A stretch of 64,000 bases of DNA from a virus. Each line of letters starts with the position of its first letter. The first letter of the stretch is position 1. A model generated the notes under the pieces. It saw nothing but the letters and a program-made list of their open reading frames with translations. It was not told the DNA's origin and did no database searches. This document shows, piece after piece, positions 1 through 9,519 of this stretch. The translations under genes were made by a program, and so were the position numbers. The DNA lies in the IMG/VR virus record IMGVR_UViG_3300025770_000870, positions 124,001 through 188,000 of that record; one strand, written 5' to 3'.

Positions 1-167
1 ACAGACAATGATGGTTGTATCAAAACTGGTGGTAAGAATCCAGAAGTTTTTGAAAAATCGGGATTTACTAATGTTTGTGGCCAAGGATTACTCACAAAAG
101 CAATAATACTTGATGCTGAGTTAGATATTTTCTCTTTTAAATCTGTGATTTTGTCGAATACTCCCAT
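1..167 (-). CDS. Partial hypothetical protein, N-terminus only
   Basis: The first 55 codons of a minus-strand gene start at an ATG at 167 and run off the left edge without a stop. The peptide begins MGVFDKITDLKEKISNSASS and continues through a proline-rich stretch. It follows the baseplate hub and tail lysozyme genes on the same strand, so a tail or baseplate role is likely by context. Nothing in the visible part identifies a family. Confidence 0.55.
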   Translation of the reverse strand, partial: MGVFDKITDLKEKISNSASSIIAFVSNPWPQTLVNPDFSKTSGFLPPVLIQPSLS

Positions 168-226
168 AATGATTTATATATTAAAAATATCCTACTCTAA
201 TAGAAGTTTGTTGAAAATTAAGGTGA

Positions 227-2587
227 TTAAGCAGGGGCGTATTTACCAGTACCATTTTTTTCGGCTCTAACATCATTATAAGTAGCTAAAGCAGCTTCAC
301 ACTTCTTTATTCTTTCACCAGCGTGATGTTTGTAATAGTCCCTATTGGATACTCCGTTTTTATAGATTGCATCAGGCTTCTTTAGTGGTCGGCCGACTGA
401 ACCAGGAACCTCAAAGTCACATAAAATTGCTTCACAATAAGCACCTATTGTTTGTGTTGGCTTACCACCCTTTTGGTTGATAAAAGTACCATTCTTTATC
501 AACTTAGCTGAATTACCAGATGGAATACCAGCGAACATTTTTTGAATTCTACCTCCTTTACCGGAGCTCTGAGTCAATTCAGATATTAAAAAGGCACATT
601 GTGCCTCAAATAAATAAGGCACTGATTTCAAATATACTTCGAGTTTATTTAAAGTATCTCTTCCAATCTTAACAGTTCCGCCTCCATGTGGTCTTGGATC
701 TGTATCAAGGAATCCATTCTTCAAAGCTGAAGTCTTAACTCCTTTGTTAGTTAGATACTCACCACAAAATTTCTCCATGTTATATCTCCTTGAATATGTC
801 CATTGAGCTAAGCCGAGACCAGAGAATACTTGACATTTACCTTTCTTACACGTATAATGTTTTACTGATCCTTGTTTTGCGTTCTCTTTTGACCACCGTT
901 TTGCACCCATCCCACCGGGTACTATGTAATTTGCTTGATTTTCAATATTCCAAAATTTAAAACTTGATTCTGCATCGATATTACCACAGATACCAGCTGC
1001 TTGGTCTTTTGTAAACCCGCCCTCCTTGATTAACAATTCCATCAAAATATAAATCGCCTGTCGTTTCGTTTGGTTGTTACTAGGTGATGCTGGTGTAGGA
1101 GGTTCACCAGTAGCTGGATCAGCGTCTGGATCATTGGATCCATTCTGTTCCCGCGCCTCATCCCGCTCCTCAGCTGCTTCTGCTTCTGCCTCCTCTTGAC
1201 CTAAGAATGCAGTTTCTCGGTACTCATCGTCCAATTCACCAAGTTGTTCAAAATCATCCTGGAAAACAAACCCACCGGGTTCGATTAGTGTTAATTTACC
1301 AATTTTTGAATCTACTATTATTGATAAAGAATCTTCATATGATTTGAGAGAATCGTTACTAGTTGTTCCGCCGCTTGCACTTCCACTTGATAAAGGAAGA
1401 AACACTCCCTCAATTTCAACATTGAATGTTATTATATTTTTTTTTGATTCTACATCACCGCTTTGTGAACCCGTAATTACAGGCGCGGGCTCTTCTACTT
1501 CTTCTTCTGGTAGTAATTTTATGGGGCTTTTATACTCTACTAATTCTCCTGAATAATATAAACCTTTTTCACTTTTAGCAGGTGTTGAATTAGCCGCCCC
1601 CAATCTACCACCACCTTCGGGGTTATATATGTTACAAGCCACACCATTACCAAATATTTTATTAGTGTTCCCATCCTTCGCTGGCCACCTACCGAGTGAT
1701 GTTTCCTGTGGATCTATCAACTCACATTGACCAACATTATAATTAGGTACTTTTTTATTCCAAGCAGATAGTATATCATTTATGATATCAACATCATCAA
1801 CATTACCAGTATATTTCTTTTCTTGCTTCTCTAATTTTGTTGTGGTAGATTTCCCAGTATCGTCATAAGTCGTTTCATATCCAACCTTAGTAGATAATTC
1901 TAATAAATTATCCTCTGTTATATAAAGAACAGATTCTTCGGTCTTCCATTGTGGATCAAAAGAAGGGTCACTAGGAGTCCGTATGGTTACCGACTTAATT
2001 ATTCTAGATTTGATACTTTGATAAATTATCAAACCATTACCATCTCCAATACTACCATCACTATAATAGGATTGTGTGGGTGATACACCATCAGGTAATG
2101 CTAATTCATTACCTTCATCATCACTCCATTGTTCACCACCCAACATAGTATATGGACCAACAGTGCGCCCAAAGTATGTAGTATCTCCATTTTCATCGAC
2201 CTGACTAGAAGATGCGCCGAAGTCTGGTGATGTCCATCTAATATCTACCCTTGTTCCATTATTTAAATGATAATAATCGGATCCGAAGTTTCTTTTTCTA
2301 GCTATATTTACTGACCAGGGGTCCTGTATTATTTCAGAGCCTTTGGGTATTTTACCCGAGGCCGAATTCACATGCAACCAATCAGCTATGATTTCATCGG
2401 AACTCATATCTTTATACCTATTACCTTTATAATCCCCTTCACCTAGAATAGGACCGGTATCATAATCATTAACGTATCGAGTTAATCCATAAACGATTCT
2501 GCTTTTAAGTTTACCGTTATTTTTAAAATTCTCAACCACACGGACCATTATATCACCTGTAATTCTAACCTCTTTAACTATTCCCAT
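227..2587 (-). CDS. Tail-associated lysozyme, baseplate spike/hub component
   Basis: This 786-residue protein should cut peptidoglycan locally when the contractile tail penetrates the envelope. The C-terminal part, about residues 507-700, looks like a phage tail lysozyme domain: the segment AAGICGNIDAESSF carries the probable catalytic Glu near residue 540, followed by GLGLAQW. An acidic, proline-rich linker (about 465-505) separates it from a large N-terminal part with no domain I recognise, which probably attaches it to the baseplate. The neighbouring hub gene upstream supports a role like the lysozyme of T4 gp5, although the domain order differs. A TATA-rich box ends 4 nt before the ATG. 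Family assignment is from the motif; attachment to the hub is inferred. Confidence 0.8.
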   Translation of the reverse strand: MGIVKEVRITGDIMVRVVENFKNNGKLKSRIVYGLTRYVNDYDTGPILGEGDYKGNRYKDMSSDEIIADWLHVNSASGKIPKGSEIIQDPWSVNIARKRNFGSDYYHLNNGTRVDIRWTSPDFGASSSQVDENGDTTYFGRTVGPYTMLGGEQWSDDEGNELALPDGVSPTQSYYSDGSIGDGNGLIIYQSIKSRIIKSVTIRTPSDPSFDPQWKTEESVLYITEDNLLELSTKVGYETTYDDTGKSTTTKLEKQEKKYTGNVDDVDIINDILSAWNKKVPNYNVGQCELIDPQETSLGRWPAKDGNTNKIFGNGVACNIYNPEGGGRLGAANSTPAKSEKGLYYSGELVEYKSPIKLLPEEEVEEPAPVITGSQSGDVESKKNIITFNVEIEGVFLPLSSGSASGGTTSNDSLKSYEDSLSIIVDSKIGKLTLIEPGGFVFQDDFEQLGELDDEYRETAFLGQEEAEAEAAEERDEAREQNGSNDPDADPATGEPPTPASPSNNQTKRQAIYILMELLIKEGGFTKDQAAGICGNIDAESSFKFWNIENQANYIVPGGMGAKRWSKENAKQGSVKHYTCKKGKCQVFSGLGLAQWTYSRRYNMEKFCGEYLTNKGVKTSALKNGFLDTDPRPHGGGTVKIGRDTLNKLEVYLKSVPYLFEAQCAFLISELTQSSGKGGRIQKMFAGIPSGNSAKLIKNGTFINQKGGKPTQTIGAYCEAILCDFEVPGSVGRPLKKPDAIYKNGVSNRDYYKHHAGERIKKCEAALATYNDVRAEKNGTGKYAPA

Positions 2588-2625
2588 ATTGTATATTTAT
2601 AATTATCTTAACCCCCGCTATAAAA

Positions 2626-4869
2626 TTAATCAGAAACGTCAATTAATTCACCTACTACTTCTTTACCATCATCTGATAATGATGAAACTATAAGTTCGTA
2701 TATTTTACCATTACCATCACTAAGTCTATATGATTCACCAATATTATAGACCTCATTTGGTTTAGGTTCCTCAACAGGATTATCATTTGTTTCTGCATTA
2801 TCAACACCCTCTTTTGCTTTTGTTGGTATGTCTAATTCCTTGTTTAATTTACCTAATTCTTTTCTAGCTATTTTAACTTTTTGTGTTAATTTACCAGATC
2901 TCCAAGAATATCTAATGTCTATTATTAACCACTCACCGCTCATCCGCTCATCAAGATATGATTCTGTTGTTTCTGTTTGTGGTGTTCTTTTAGTATTTGT
3001 AAAGTTGACTTGTATTTTTTGATATTTATATATGTTAAAATTAGGTTGTGGTAATTGTAACTCGGCTGTTATTTTAACCATGTTATCTAAGTTAATTCTA
3101 TTTTGTGTTTCTGAATAGAGATAATTTTCATGAACATTATCCATATCAACTCTGCCTAAAAAATTAGTTCTATAATTTTCTTTAAATGATTTTTCATCAC
3201 CAGGTGCTCCCTTTAATGAGACAACATCATCCTTTTTTGTAGTTAAAGAGTCAATTTTGAATATCTGCATAATTTTTTTATTACTATCATAGTATTTGGT
3301 AATAGTAAATTGTCCCTTTTTAAGTGATTGGCTTGTTGAATTATTACTTATTTTGTATGATGAAAAATATAAGTTGTTACTTTGATTACTCTGCTCGTTA
3401 GATAAAGCGAGGGGTATTATTTTACTCTCATCACTTTTACCCACTGTTTGTGTAGATAAACCTGATGAATCAACACCAACATCTGATGATATATCTCTAT
3501 TCCATTCTTTTTCTATATCAACATAGTTAAAACACCAATAATGATCAATATAACCTAATACAAAAGAGTCATCTGATATATATGAGTGTTTTATAATATT
3601 GGAAACAAAATCTTTAAACAACATACCTGTATTTGTCCATTTCATCGAATCTTTTGTGTTATTTATATTTGAATTAAATCCTAGTTTTAATTCTTTTGAT
3701 ATCATATCAAATGTATCAAATGATGTTCCGGTATATGATTTATAAGCTATTTCATAAAATTTGGGTAAGTCAATAGATCCAGATATTGTATAATTTTTCC
3801 TCTTTCTTTGAAAGGTTTTAATCTTAAATTTTAGGTGTATTGATTTTAAATTTTCAGATCCAGAATTAAGAAATATTTCAAACTTAGTATCATCAAGTGG
3901 AGCACCTTCAGCTTTCATAATACCGAGCGTATCTTTGAATGTTACAATCACCGTTGGTGATATTCCTTCGTGATAAAGTTCAAGTGACTTAATATCCTTT
4001 TCAGGTATTTGTAGTGCATTATACCATAAAAACGGCATATAACCTTGTCCCTGTGAGTCCGTATTCTGTTGTGCGTCCTCGGTGACCTTATATTGAATTG
4101 GTGGTAATATTACTTCTGGTTTACGTATCTGTGCAATTATTGGTCTATCTCCTTCTACTTTTACTTCATCTGGGCCACTATCATCCTGTTCTATAAGTTC
4201 ATCCTCCGGTAATACTGTTATTGAAAATTCTGTGCTATCAAGATCTGGTGATGTTGGTGTTACTGCTATAATATAATCACCTGGTTTATCGAATTGTAAC
4301 CCAGAAAAGTCTATTTCTCCATTGACAACTTCTTTTTCGGTAATACCAATTATAACACCTGGTCCACTTTTAACACTTAATGTTATTTTTGTATTTATAG
4401 ACTTTGGATCTACTATCGCTGATGTTTGTTTATTTGATGGTTCTGGATCGCTCTGTGGTGTGCTCTGTGTACCAGTTTGTGGTTCTTCTTCTTCTTGTTT
4501 TGGTTCCTCTGGTGCTGGCTCCCAAACCAATCTTGGTCCAATAGTAGTGCCATAGATATCATCTATGATTCCAGCCATTTCACTTAATAGTATATCAATT
4601 GCGTATTTAAGGGATCCTGGACCATCACCCGTGAAAGGAGTAATTGCTTCTTGGGTTCCCTCTATGGTAAATTCACCAATATCAACTATTTCTTGTGCTG
4701 ATTTACCATCAATCGTAACACTACTATTTGTTGTGAATGGTTTGGGAAATCCATTTACGGTACCAAATACTGTTAATTTATTGAATTGGTTTTTATTATC
4801 TATTGTTCCGGTTATAGATTTCTCTGCATCTGATACAGGGTTTTTTACGAAGAGTGACCAATTTGACAT
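2626..4869 (-). CDS. Baseplate hub protein (gp27/late-control-D-like)
   Basis: This 747-residue protein is probably the central hub that links baseplate, tail tube and spike. Residues from about 280 to the end have the look of phage hub proteins: a segment with SLELYHEGISPTVIVTF, then a beta-rich domain, then a stretch with FDTFDMISKELKLGF and FKDFVSNIIKH as found in gp27 and late-control-D-type hubs. Residues 1-260 form an extra region with an Ig-like look and an acidic low-complexity stretch near 120-150 (PEEPKQEEEEPQ). The tail lysozyme lies directly downstream. An AAATATATA box ends 4 nt before the ATG. Assignment is by pattern, without alignment. Confidence 0.6.
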   Translation of the reverse strand: MSNWSLFVKNPVSDAEKSITGTIDNKNQFNKLTVFGTVNGFPKPFTTNSSVTIDGKSAQEIVDIGEFTIEGTQEAITPFTGDGPGSLKYAIDILLSEMAGIIDDIYGTTIGPRLVWEPAPEEPKQEEEEPQTGTQSTPQSDPEPSNKQTSAIVDPKSINTKITLSVKSGPGVIIGITEKEVVNGEIDFSGLQFDKPGDYIIAVTPTSPDLDSTEFSITVLPEDELIEQDDSGPDEVKVEGDRPIIAQIRKPEVILPPIQYKVTEDAQQNTDSQGQGYMPFLWYNALQIPEKDIKSLELYHEGISPTVIVTFKDTLGIMKAEGAPLDDTKFEIFLNSGSENLKSIHLKFKIKTFQRKRKNYTISGSIDLPKFYEIAYKSYTGTSFDTFDMISKELKLGFNSNINNTKDSMKWTNTGMLFKDFVSNIIKHSYISDDSFVLGYIDHYWCFNYVDIEKEWNRDISSDVGVDSSGLSTQTVGKSDESKIIPLALSNEQSNQSNNLYFSSYKISNNSTSQSLKKGQFTITKYYDSNKKIMQIFKIDSLTTKKDDVVSLKGAPGDEKSFKENYRTNFLGRVDMDNVHENYLYSETQNRINLDNMVKITAELQLPQPNFNIYKYQKIQVNFTNTKRTPQTETTESYLDERMSGEWLIIDIRYSWRSGKLTQKVKIARKELGKLNKELDIPTKAKEGVDNAETNDNPVEEPKPNEVYNIGESYRLSDGNGKIYELIVSSLSDDGKEVVGELIDVSD

Positions 4870-4900
4870 GAACTATATATTTGCCATCACATCTTCTGTC

Positions 4901-6505
4901 CTATAAGTTTATTTTAATTGTTTTATATGGGTATTTTCGTTTATCATACATACGTGCTCTCTCTTTGAAATGTCTATATAATATATTATTCATATTCTTC
5001 GGATCAAAAACATCTACTAAGTCAAATATCATAGCCTTTGTCTTATCCGTGTGTAAACGTAAGGCTCTACCAATTGATTGTATTATAATTTGCTCTGATT
5101 TGAAAGAATCTACAAATATCACATTAAATATAGCATTAATAGATACACCAGTTGATAGTGTACCATAAGAAGCAACTAATACTCTAACTTTACCATCAGT
5201 TTCCTCCATTTGTTTCTTAATAACTTCCCTCTTTTTACCCGATACACCACCATCAATATAATAAAATTCTTTATCTGGTAATTCCTCTGATAATTTATTC
5301 ATTATCTTTTGACCATATTCAATCGTGTGAAATAATAAAAGTGTATTTGATTCACATTTATCAACTATCTTCTTGATAAAGTCTAATCTTTTATCCGAAA
5401 CATGAATATATTCCTTTTCTATTTGAAAAGCTTCTTTACCATAACCACCTTTCCTTATTTGTTCCATTCTATCTGCGAATTCTAAGTCATTATGATTCAT
5501 AATGACAGCCTTTATTTCCATAGCTGATATTATACCCTTCTTCTTTAATTCATCAGCAGAAACTTCTGTTATCTTAGGACCTAAAACTGATTGTATTGTT
5601 AGTATTTCACAAGTATCATCCTCAGGGAATGTACCAGATACACCAAACCTTGAATATGCTTTACCAAACGTTCTCTTTAATATACTTAACATCGTTTTTG
5701 CTTTAGCTCCATGTGCCTCATCAGTAACAACTGTGTGAAATTGGTCAAAGAATTCTTTCGGCCATTTTTCTAATGATTGATAAGTTCCGATATAAATATT
5801 AGCATCTTGTGTACCTGTGTGTTTTCTTGGTCTTTCTGACATAACTTCCTCAACCCTTAAATCAAAGGGTACATGAGTTCCTTCTATATGGTCTATCTTT
5901 TTATCATCCATTTCTATTAAATTATTAACACCATGGTTATATTCTACAATATTATCATAAAATTGAGTAACTAATGTTATCGATGGTACTATTATTAGAA
6001 ATTTAGCTTTAGGAGTATGTTTAAGTGTATAAAACATAACAATTGATATGATTAATGATTTACCACCTGATGTAGCAACCTCAGCCATACAATATCTATT
6101 CTTTAATATTTTGTAAGCTGATTCAACTTGGTGGTCATAAGGTATAAATGGTATCCAAGTACCATCTTTTTTCTTAACTTTATGTTCTTTAAAAAATTCT
6201 TTACAAAAATCATGAACTTTTTCTAAGGTAACATCTCTATTTAATGGGAAATCTTCTTTATTTTCTAATATAAAAGGTGCTCCGATTTCTTTACAACCTT
6301 TCAAAGCTTCTTTCCAAAGACCGATGTTTATTCTACCGTCCTTAAAATATGATTGTTGTCCATTCCAAACACCCATCTTGAATGCTGGCATATATCGATA
6401 ACCTTTAACGTGTCTAGATAACCACAAATCCATTTGGTGGTATTCGATTCTCGTAGCTTCACTTACGACAATTTCTTCTGTTTCTTTATCATATCTAAAC
6501 TTCAT
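4901..6505 (-). CDS. uvsW: UvsW-like DNA/RNA helicase
   Basis: This is a 534-residue superfamily 2 helicase of the UvsW type. In T4, UvsW unwinds branched DNA and R-loops, drives fork regression and helps switch replication from origin-primed to recombination-primed. Visible motifs are Walker A TSGGKS (145-150), the DEAH box (262-265), SGTFP (motif III) and QSIGRALR (motif VI, from 476). The N-terminal 115 residues, with WLSRHVKGYRYMPAFKMGVWNG, match the small UvsW N-terminal domain. Length is close to T4 UvsW. The gene is transcribed toward the baseplate genes from a TTTTTTATATATA box just upstream of its start. Confidence 0.92.
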   Translation of the reverse strand: MKFRYDKETEEIVVSEATRIEYHQMDLWLSRHVKGYRYMPAFKMGVWNGQQSYFKDGRINIGLWKEALKGCKEIGAPFILENKEDFPLNRDVTLEKVHDFCKEFFKEHKVKKKDGTWIPFIPYDHQVESAYKILKNRYCMAEVATSGGKSLIISIVMFYTLKHTPKAKFLIIVPSITLVTQFYDNIVEYNHGVNNLIEMDDKKIDHIEGTHVPFDLRVEEVMSERPRKHTGTQDANIYIGTYQSLEKWPKEFFDQFHTVVTDEAHGAKAKTMLSILKRTFGKAYSRFGVSGTFPEDDTCEILTIQSVLGPKITEVSADELKKKGIISAMEIKAVIMNHNDLEFADRMEQIRKGGYGKEAFQIEKEYIHVSDKRLDFIKKIVDKCESNTLLLFHTIEYGQKIMNKLSEELPDKEFYYIDGGVSGKKREVIKKQMEETDGKVRVLVASYGTLSTGVSINAIFNVIFVDSFKSEQIIIQSIGRALRLHTDKTKAMIFDLVDVFDPKNMNNILYRHFKERARMYDKRKYPYKTIKINL

Positions 6506-6513
6506 CTCATGTT

Positions 6514-6526
6514 TATATATAAAAAA
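6514..6526 (-). promoter_or_regulatory. Late-type promoter box for the uvsW-like gene
   Basis: Read on the minus strand this is TTTTTTATATATA, ending 8 nt before the ATG at 6505. It matches the AT-only box that precedes many genes in the window. No Bacteroidota-type housekeeping promoter (TTTG with TAnnTTTG) is evident here. Confidence 0.5.
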
Positions 6527-6614
6527 GTAATCTTTGTTTATTTTGGGTTTTTTCGAGGTTTTTTACAGAGGGAGGGAAAAAATATGAATATATAATAAAA
6601 AATAATTTAAAATC

Positions 6615-6989
6615 ATGAAAAGTATAATATCTTTTTTTAAGAGATTGTTTGGTAAAAAAACTACACAAGTTGTTGTTAAGGCTGAAGTTAAAATAGAAGC
6701 TGTTAAAGAAGTTACTAAACCAATCGTAAAGGCTAAACCAATCGTAAAGGCTAAATCAACAAAGGACAAGTCTAAAGTTGAAAAGCCTGTAACAGCTAAG
6801 GATATCAAAGCTAAGGTTAAAAAACCAGTGAGTAAAAAGTCAACGGTTAAAAAGTCAGATACTAAGAAATCGACTAATAAAAAGTCAACTCCTAAAGTTA
6901 AAAAGGAATCGACTAATAAAAAGTCAACGGTTAAAAAGGAATCTACTAAGAAGAGAGCTCCTAGAAAGTCAACTGCTAAAAAGGATTAA
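6615..6989 (+). CDS. Lysine-rich, histone-tail-like basic protein
   Basis: This 124-residue protein is dominated by Lys, Ser, Thr and Val. Residues 1-15 (MKSIISFFKRLFGKK) form an amphipathic hydrophobic/basic start; the remainder is a disordered tail with repeated KKST and PIVKAK units, ending RAPRKSTAKKD. The composition resembles the C-terminal tails of linker histones and suggests binding to nucleic acid or another acidic partner. An AATATATAATA box lies about 20 nt before the ATG, and a strong hairpin terminator follows. No enzyme domain is present; the role is inferred from composition alone. Confidence 0.75.
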   Translation: MKSIISFFKRLFGKKTTQVVVKAEVKIEAVKEVTKPIVKAKPIVKAKSTKDKSKVEKPVTAKDIKAKVKKPVSKKSTVKKSDTKKSTNKKSTPKVKKESTNKKSTVKKESTKKRAPRKSTAKKD

Positions 6990-7010
6990 ATTAATTGATT
7001 TTTAACAAAA

Positions 7011-7039
7011 AACCCACTCAAATATGAGTGGGTTTTTTT
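7011..7039. terminator. Bidirectional hairpin terminator
   Basis: A perfect 10-bp stem, AACCCACTCA with TGAGTGGGTT, has an AATA loop, A residues before and a T run after. It lies between two converging genes and can serve both. The same stem core is reused near 25272 and 42607. Confidence 0.9.
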
Positions 7040-7051
7040 ATTCTTAATATT

Positions 7052-7723
7052 TTATTTCCTTTTTGTTAAAATTTCATCTATCATACCATATTTCTTAGAA
7101 TCAGCGGCCGACATCCAATAGTCTCTATCACCATCTTTATAAACTCTATCATATGTTTGACCAGTTCTATCTGATATTATCTCATATAATTCTTTTTTAA
7201 GTGAGTTAATTTGTTTTGCTTCAATTTCTATATCAGATGCTTGTTGTGCCCACCCACCACCAAGTGGTTGGTGTATCATAGTTCTACTTCTTTTTAGTGA
7301 TTTTCTTTTACCTTTTGTCCCAGAACATAATATAATAGCTCCCATGGAAGCAGCTAACCCGGTATTAACCGTAATTATATCAGGTTTAACAAACTCCATA
7401 ACATCCAATAATCCTAATCCGGAATAAACTGAACCTCCTGCCGTATCTATGTATATAGATATATCTTCATCACTTTGGGATTCTAAGTATAGAAGTTGAG
7501 CTTTTATTATGTTACATACATAATCATCTATTTGTGTTGAAAGAAATATTATTCTATCATCTAATAATTTAGAGAATACATCTACTGGTATTTCATTATT
7601 ACTTAATATGTTTGGTGTGTTATTATTTTTCTGTATCTGCTTGAAGTAGTCATCACTATAATTAGATCCTATTTTATTACTACGTAGATATTTTTGTAAA
7701 TCTTTGTCGTTATTCATTATCAA
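7052..7723 (-). CDS. clpP: ClpP-like ATP-dependent protease subunit
   Basis: This 223-residue protein is a serine peptidase of the ClpP family. The catalytic triad is visible: Ser126 in GLAASMG, His151 in MIHQP and Asp201 in DRDYWMSAA, with spacings of 25 and 50 residues as in bacterial ClpP. It is complete, with about 40 extra residues at the N-terminus; an alternative start two codons later is possible. ClpP assembles as a double heptamer and needs a Clp ATPase, none of which is in the window, so it may pair with a host ATPase or act in head maturation as some phage ClpP-like proteases do. A phage ClpS gene lies at 56840. The gene sits alone between a terminator and a divergent promoter. 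Confidence 0.93.
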   Translation of the reverse strand: MIMNNDKDLQKYLRSNKIGSNYSDDYFKQIQKNNNTPNILSNNEIPVDVFSKLLDDRIIFLSTQIDDYVCNIIKAQLLYLESQSDEDISIYIDTAGGSVYSGLGLLDVMEFVKPDIITVNTGLAASMGAIILCSGTKGKRKSLKRSRTMIHQPLGGGWAQQASDIEIEAKQINSLKKELYEIISDRTGQTYDRVYKDGDRDYWMSAADSKKYGMIDEILTKRK

Positions 7724-7792
7724 AGTTATTTTTTTGTTTTATGTTATAATGTTGTGAATGTTTAGTAAAATTGTATGTAAAGTGGCTTTATA

Positions 7793-7805
7793 TTTTTAAT
7801 ATATA
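7793..7805 (+). promoter_or_regulatory. Late-type promoter box
   Basis: TTTTTAATATATA lies 20 nt before the ATG at 7826, followed by an A-rich leader (AATAAAAAATAATAATATA) with no Shine-Dalgarno sequence. It is one of the best copies of the recurring box. Confidence 0.6.
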
Positions 7806-7825
7806 ATAAAAAATAATAATATAAT

Positions 7826-8143
7826 ATGAAAACTAAAGTTGAGATTGCTGGATACGAAATTGAGGTCGAAGAAAAAGACGGCCTTATTATGGTGAAAGCT
7901 GAAAAAGATGATGAGGTTGTAGAAGAATTTACGATTGAAACAGAAGAATTTGAAGGTGAAGAAGGACAAGAAGAAGTTCAAGGACAAGAAGAAGTTCAAG
8001 GATTTGGAGACTTCGAAGGAGGAGCTCAAGAAGAAGGTGACTTTGAAGAAGGTGACTTTGAAGAAGGTGAACTTGAAGAAAAAGATGATGAGGTTCAATT
8101 AGAGTCTTTTCAATCATTTGTTAATAAGAACGCTAAAAAATAA
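7826..8143 (+). CDS. Small, highly acidic repeat protein
   Basis: This 105-residue protein has a short beta-like start (MKTKVEIAGYEIEVEEKDG) followed by a very acidic tail with tandem units GQEEV-QGQEEV-QG and EEGDF-EEGDF-EEGEL. The C-terminus (FQSFVNKNAKK) is basic. Such polyanionic proteins can act as DNA mimics or chaperone basic proteins, but nothing here proves that. It shares a promoter box with, and lies 8 nt upstream of, the HAD gene at 8152, so the two are probably co-transcribed. The Lys-rich protein encoded at 6615 is a conceivable partner by charge only. Confidence 0.75.
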   Translation: MKTKVEIAGYEIEVEEKDGLIMVKAEKDDEVVEEFTIETEEFEGEEGQEEVQGQEEVQGFGDFEGGAQEEGDFEEGDFEEGELEEKDDEVQLESFQSFVNKNAKK

Positions 8144-8151
8144 AAATAAAA

Positions 8152-9219
8152 ATGATTAAGAAGTTTAATCAATTTCTAGAAAATAAAAATTCTAGTTACC
8201 TTCTTTACTATGCGTTTGATTGGGATGATAATATATTAAATATGCCAACCGTAATACACCTAGATAAAAAAGATGGTGACTCTTGGGTACCTATTAATGT
8301 TTCAACATCTGATTTCGCTGATGTCAGAAATGATGAGAATTATAGAATGTTGAATAATGATCCTGATGAGGCTTTCTCTGAGTTTAGAGATGGCGGTCCT
8401 CGAGGGGTTGAAGCCTTTTTGATTGATACTAAAGCAGCTATTGCTAGTAACAGTTATGGTCCGGCTTGGGATGATTTTATTGAATGTTTGACAAATGGGT
8501 CAATATTTGCTATAATCACCGCTAGGGGTCACGAACCAGAGGCTATAAGATTAGGTATTGATTGGATACTTGATAATGTTCTAACCGAAGACGAAGTATA
8601 TGATATGTATAATAACTTATTAAAGTTTGAGTATATGTTTGATAGAGTTGAAGGTGAGAAAATATTAAAAGGTGATCCATCTAAGAATGAATTGGTTAAG
8701 AAGTATTTAGATCAATGTGATTTAGTTGGTGTTTCGGCTCCTTCTAGAGGTGGTTCTCCTGAGAATCCGGAAAAGGAAAAGGAAAACGCTCTTATGGATT
8801 ACAAGACTAAGATTAATGACTTTGCTAAAAACCTAGGTATGGAAGCAAAAGTTGGTTTTTCTGATGATGATTTAGGTAATGTTAAACATATTGAAGATTT
8901 AGTTGATAGTTTACATCACGAAAAATTCCCTAATATTGTTGAGTTTGTAGTTAAAAATACAAAAAACCCAGAAGATGTTACCAAAAAAGTTAGAACAATG
9001 AATCTAATAGAGGGTAATGATACCCCAGGTATGGAATCATCTGTTTTAGCATTCACTCAATTTAATAATATGACAAATAAACTGTATCCAACGGATGATA
9101 AAACAAGACAAGATGACTTTGCTAACCAATTCAGAAGACAATCTGAATATCTAGCTAAAACTTCTAAAGACATCTTAGGGAAAAAGAAAGTAAAGAAGAA
9201 ATTTCCTAAAAAGAAATAA
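8152..9219 (+). CDS. HAD-superfamily protein with capsid-targeting-like N-terminus
   Basis: This 355-residue protein carries the haloacid-dehalogenase signature: AFDWDDNIL (nucleophile Asp23, acid/base Asp25), IITARGHE (motif II, near 122-128) and GFSDDDLGN (motif III-IV, near 240). HAD enzymes are mostly phosphatases; the substrate cannot be told. Residues 1-10 (MIKKFNQFLE) match the recurring N-terminal tag of this genome, so the protein may be packaged in the capsid. The C-terminus is Lys-rich (KKKVKKKFPKKK). It follows the acidic protein gene and ends at a hairpin. Confidence 0.8.
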   Translation: MIKKFNQFLENKNSSYLLYYAFDWDDNILNMPTVIHLDKKDGDSWVPINVSTSDFADVRNDENYRMLNNDPDEAFSEFRDGGPRGVEAFLIDTKAAIASNSYGPAWDDFIECLTNGSIFAIITARGHEPEAIRLGIDWILDNVLTEDEVYDMYNNLLKFEYMFDRVEGEKILKGDPSKNELVKKYLDQCDLVGVSAPSRGGSPENPEKEKENALMDYKTKINDFAKNLGMEAKVGFSDDDLGNVKHIEDLVDSLHHEKFPNIVEFVVKNTKNPEDVTKKVRTMNLIEGNDTPGMESSVLAFTQFNNMTNKLYPTDDKTRQDDFANQFRRQSEYLAKTSKDILGKKKVKKKFPKKK

Positions 9220-9226
9220 AAAATTA

Positions 9227-9253
9227 AAAGTCCTCTTAATGAGGATTTTTTTT
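9227..9253. terminator. Hairpin terminator between converging genes
   Basis: TCCTC and GAGGA form a short stem around TTAAT, flanked by A residues on the left and eight T residues on the right. It overlaps the last codons of the minus-strand gene at 9236. Confidence 0.6.
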
Positions 9254-9472
9254 ATGCTTTATAATTTCATCTATTTTAATATCTCTTAATATAGCTTTTT
9301 GATTTTCATTAAACCAACGTTTATAATCGTGATTATAAGCCATATGAACACCATCAATAATTGGACCAGCCTGTCCAAACATAAACTCAGTAAAGCTTTT
9401 ACGCCAATCATCAGGTATATCATCGAATGATACGGGCTCTGTATTTAAATACATCTCCATTAATTTAATCAT
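9236..9472 (-). CDS. Hypothetical protein, 78 residues
   Basis: This small protein begins MIKLMEMYLNTEPVSFDDIP and contains WRKSFTEFMFGQAG followed by a tyrosine- and tryptophan-containing stretch and a basic end (KHKKNPH). I recognise no family. Its ATG is 47 nt from the divergently transcribed primase gene. Codon use and composition match neighbouring genes, and the frame is complete, so it is likely real. Confidence 0.6.
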   Translation of the reverse strand: MIKLMEMYLNTEPVSFDDIPDDWRKSFTEFMFGQAGPIIDGVHMAYNHDYKRWFNENQKAILRDIKIDEIIKHKKNPH

Positions 9473-9519
9473 GTAACAAATATAATAAACTTAACTCTAT
9501 TTTCCTAATATATCATGTA

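Noticed and set aside
7796-8117. Minus-strand frames opposite the acidic repeat protein
   Set aside because: They are Phe- or Leu-rich shadows of GAA/GAG-rich coding repeats with no start signals.
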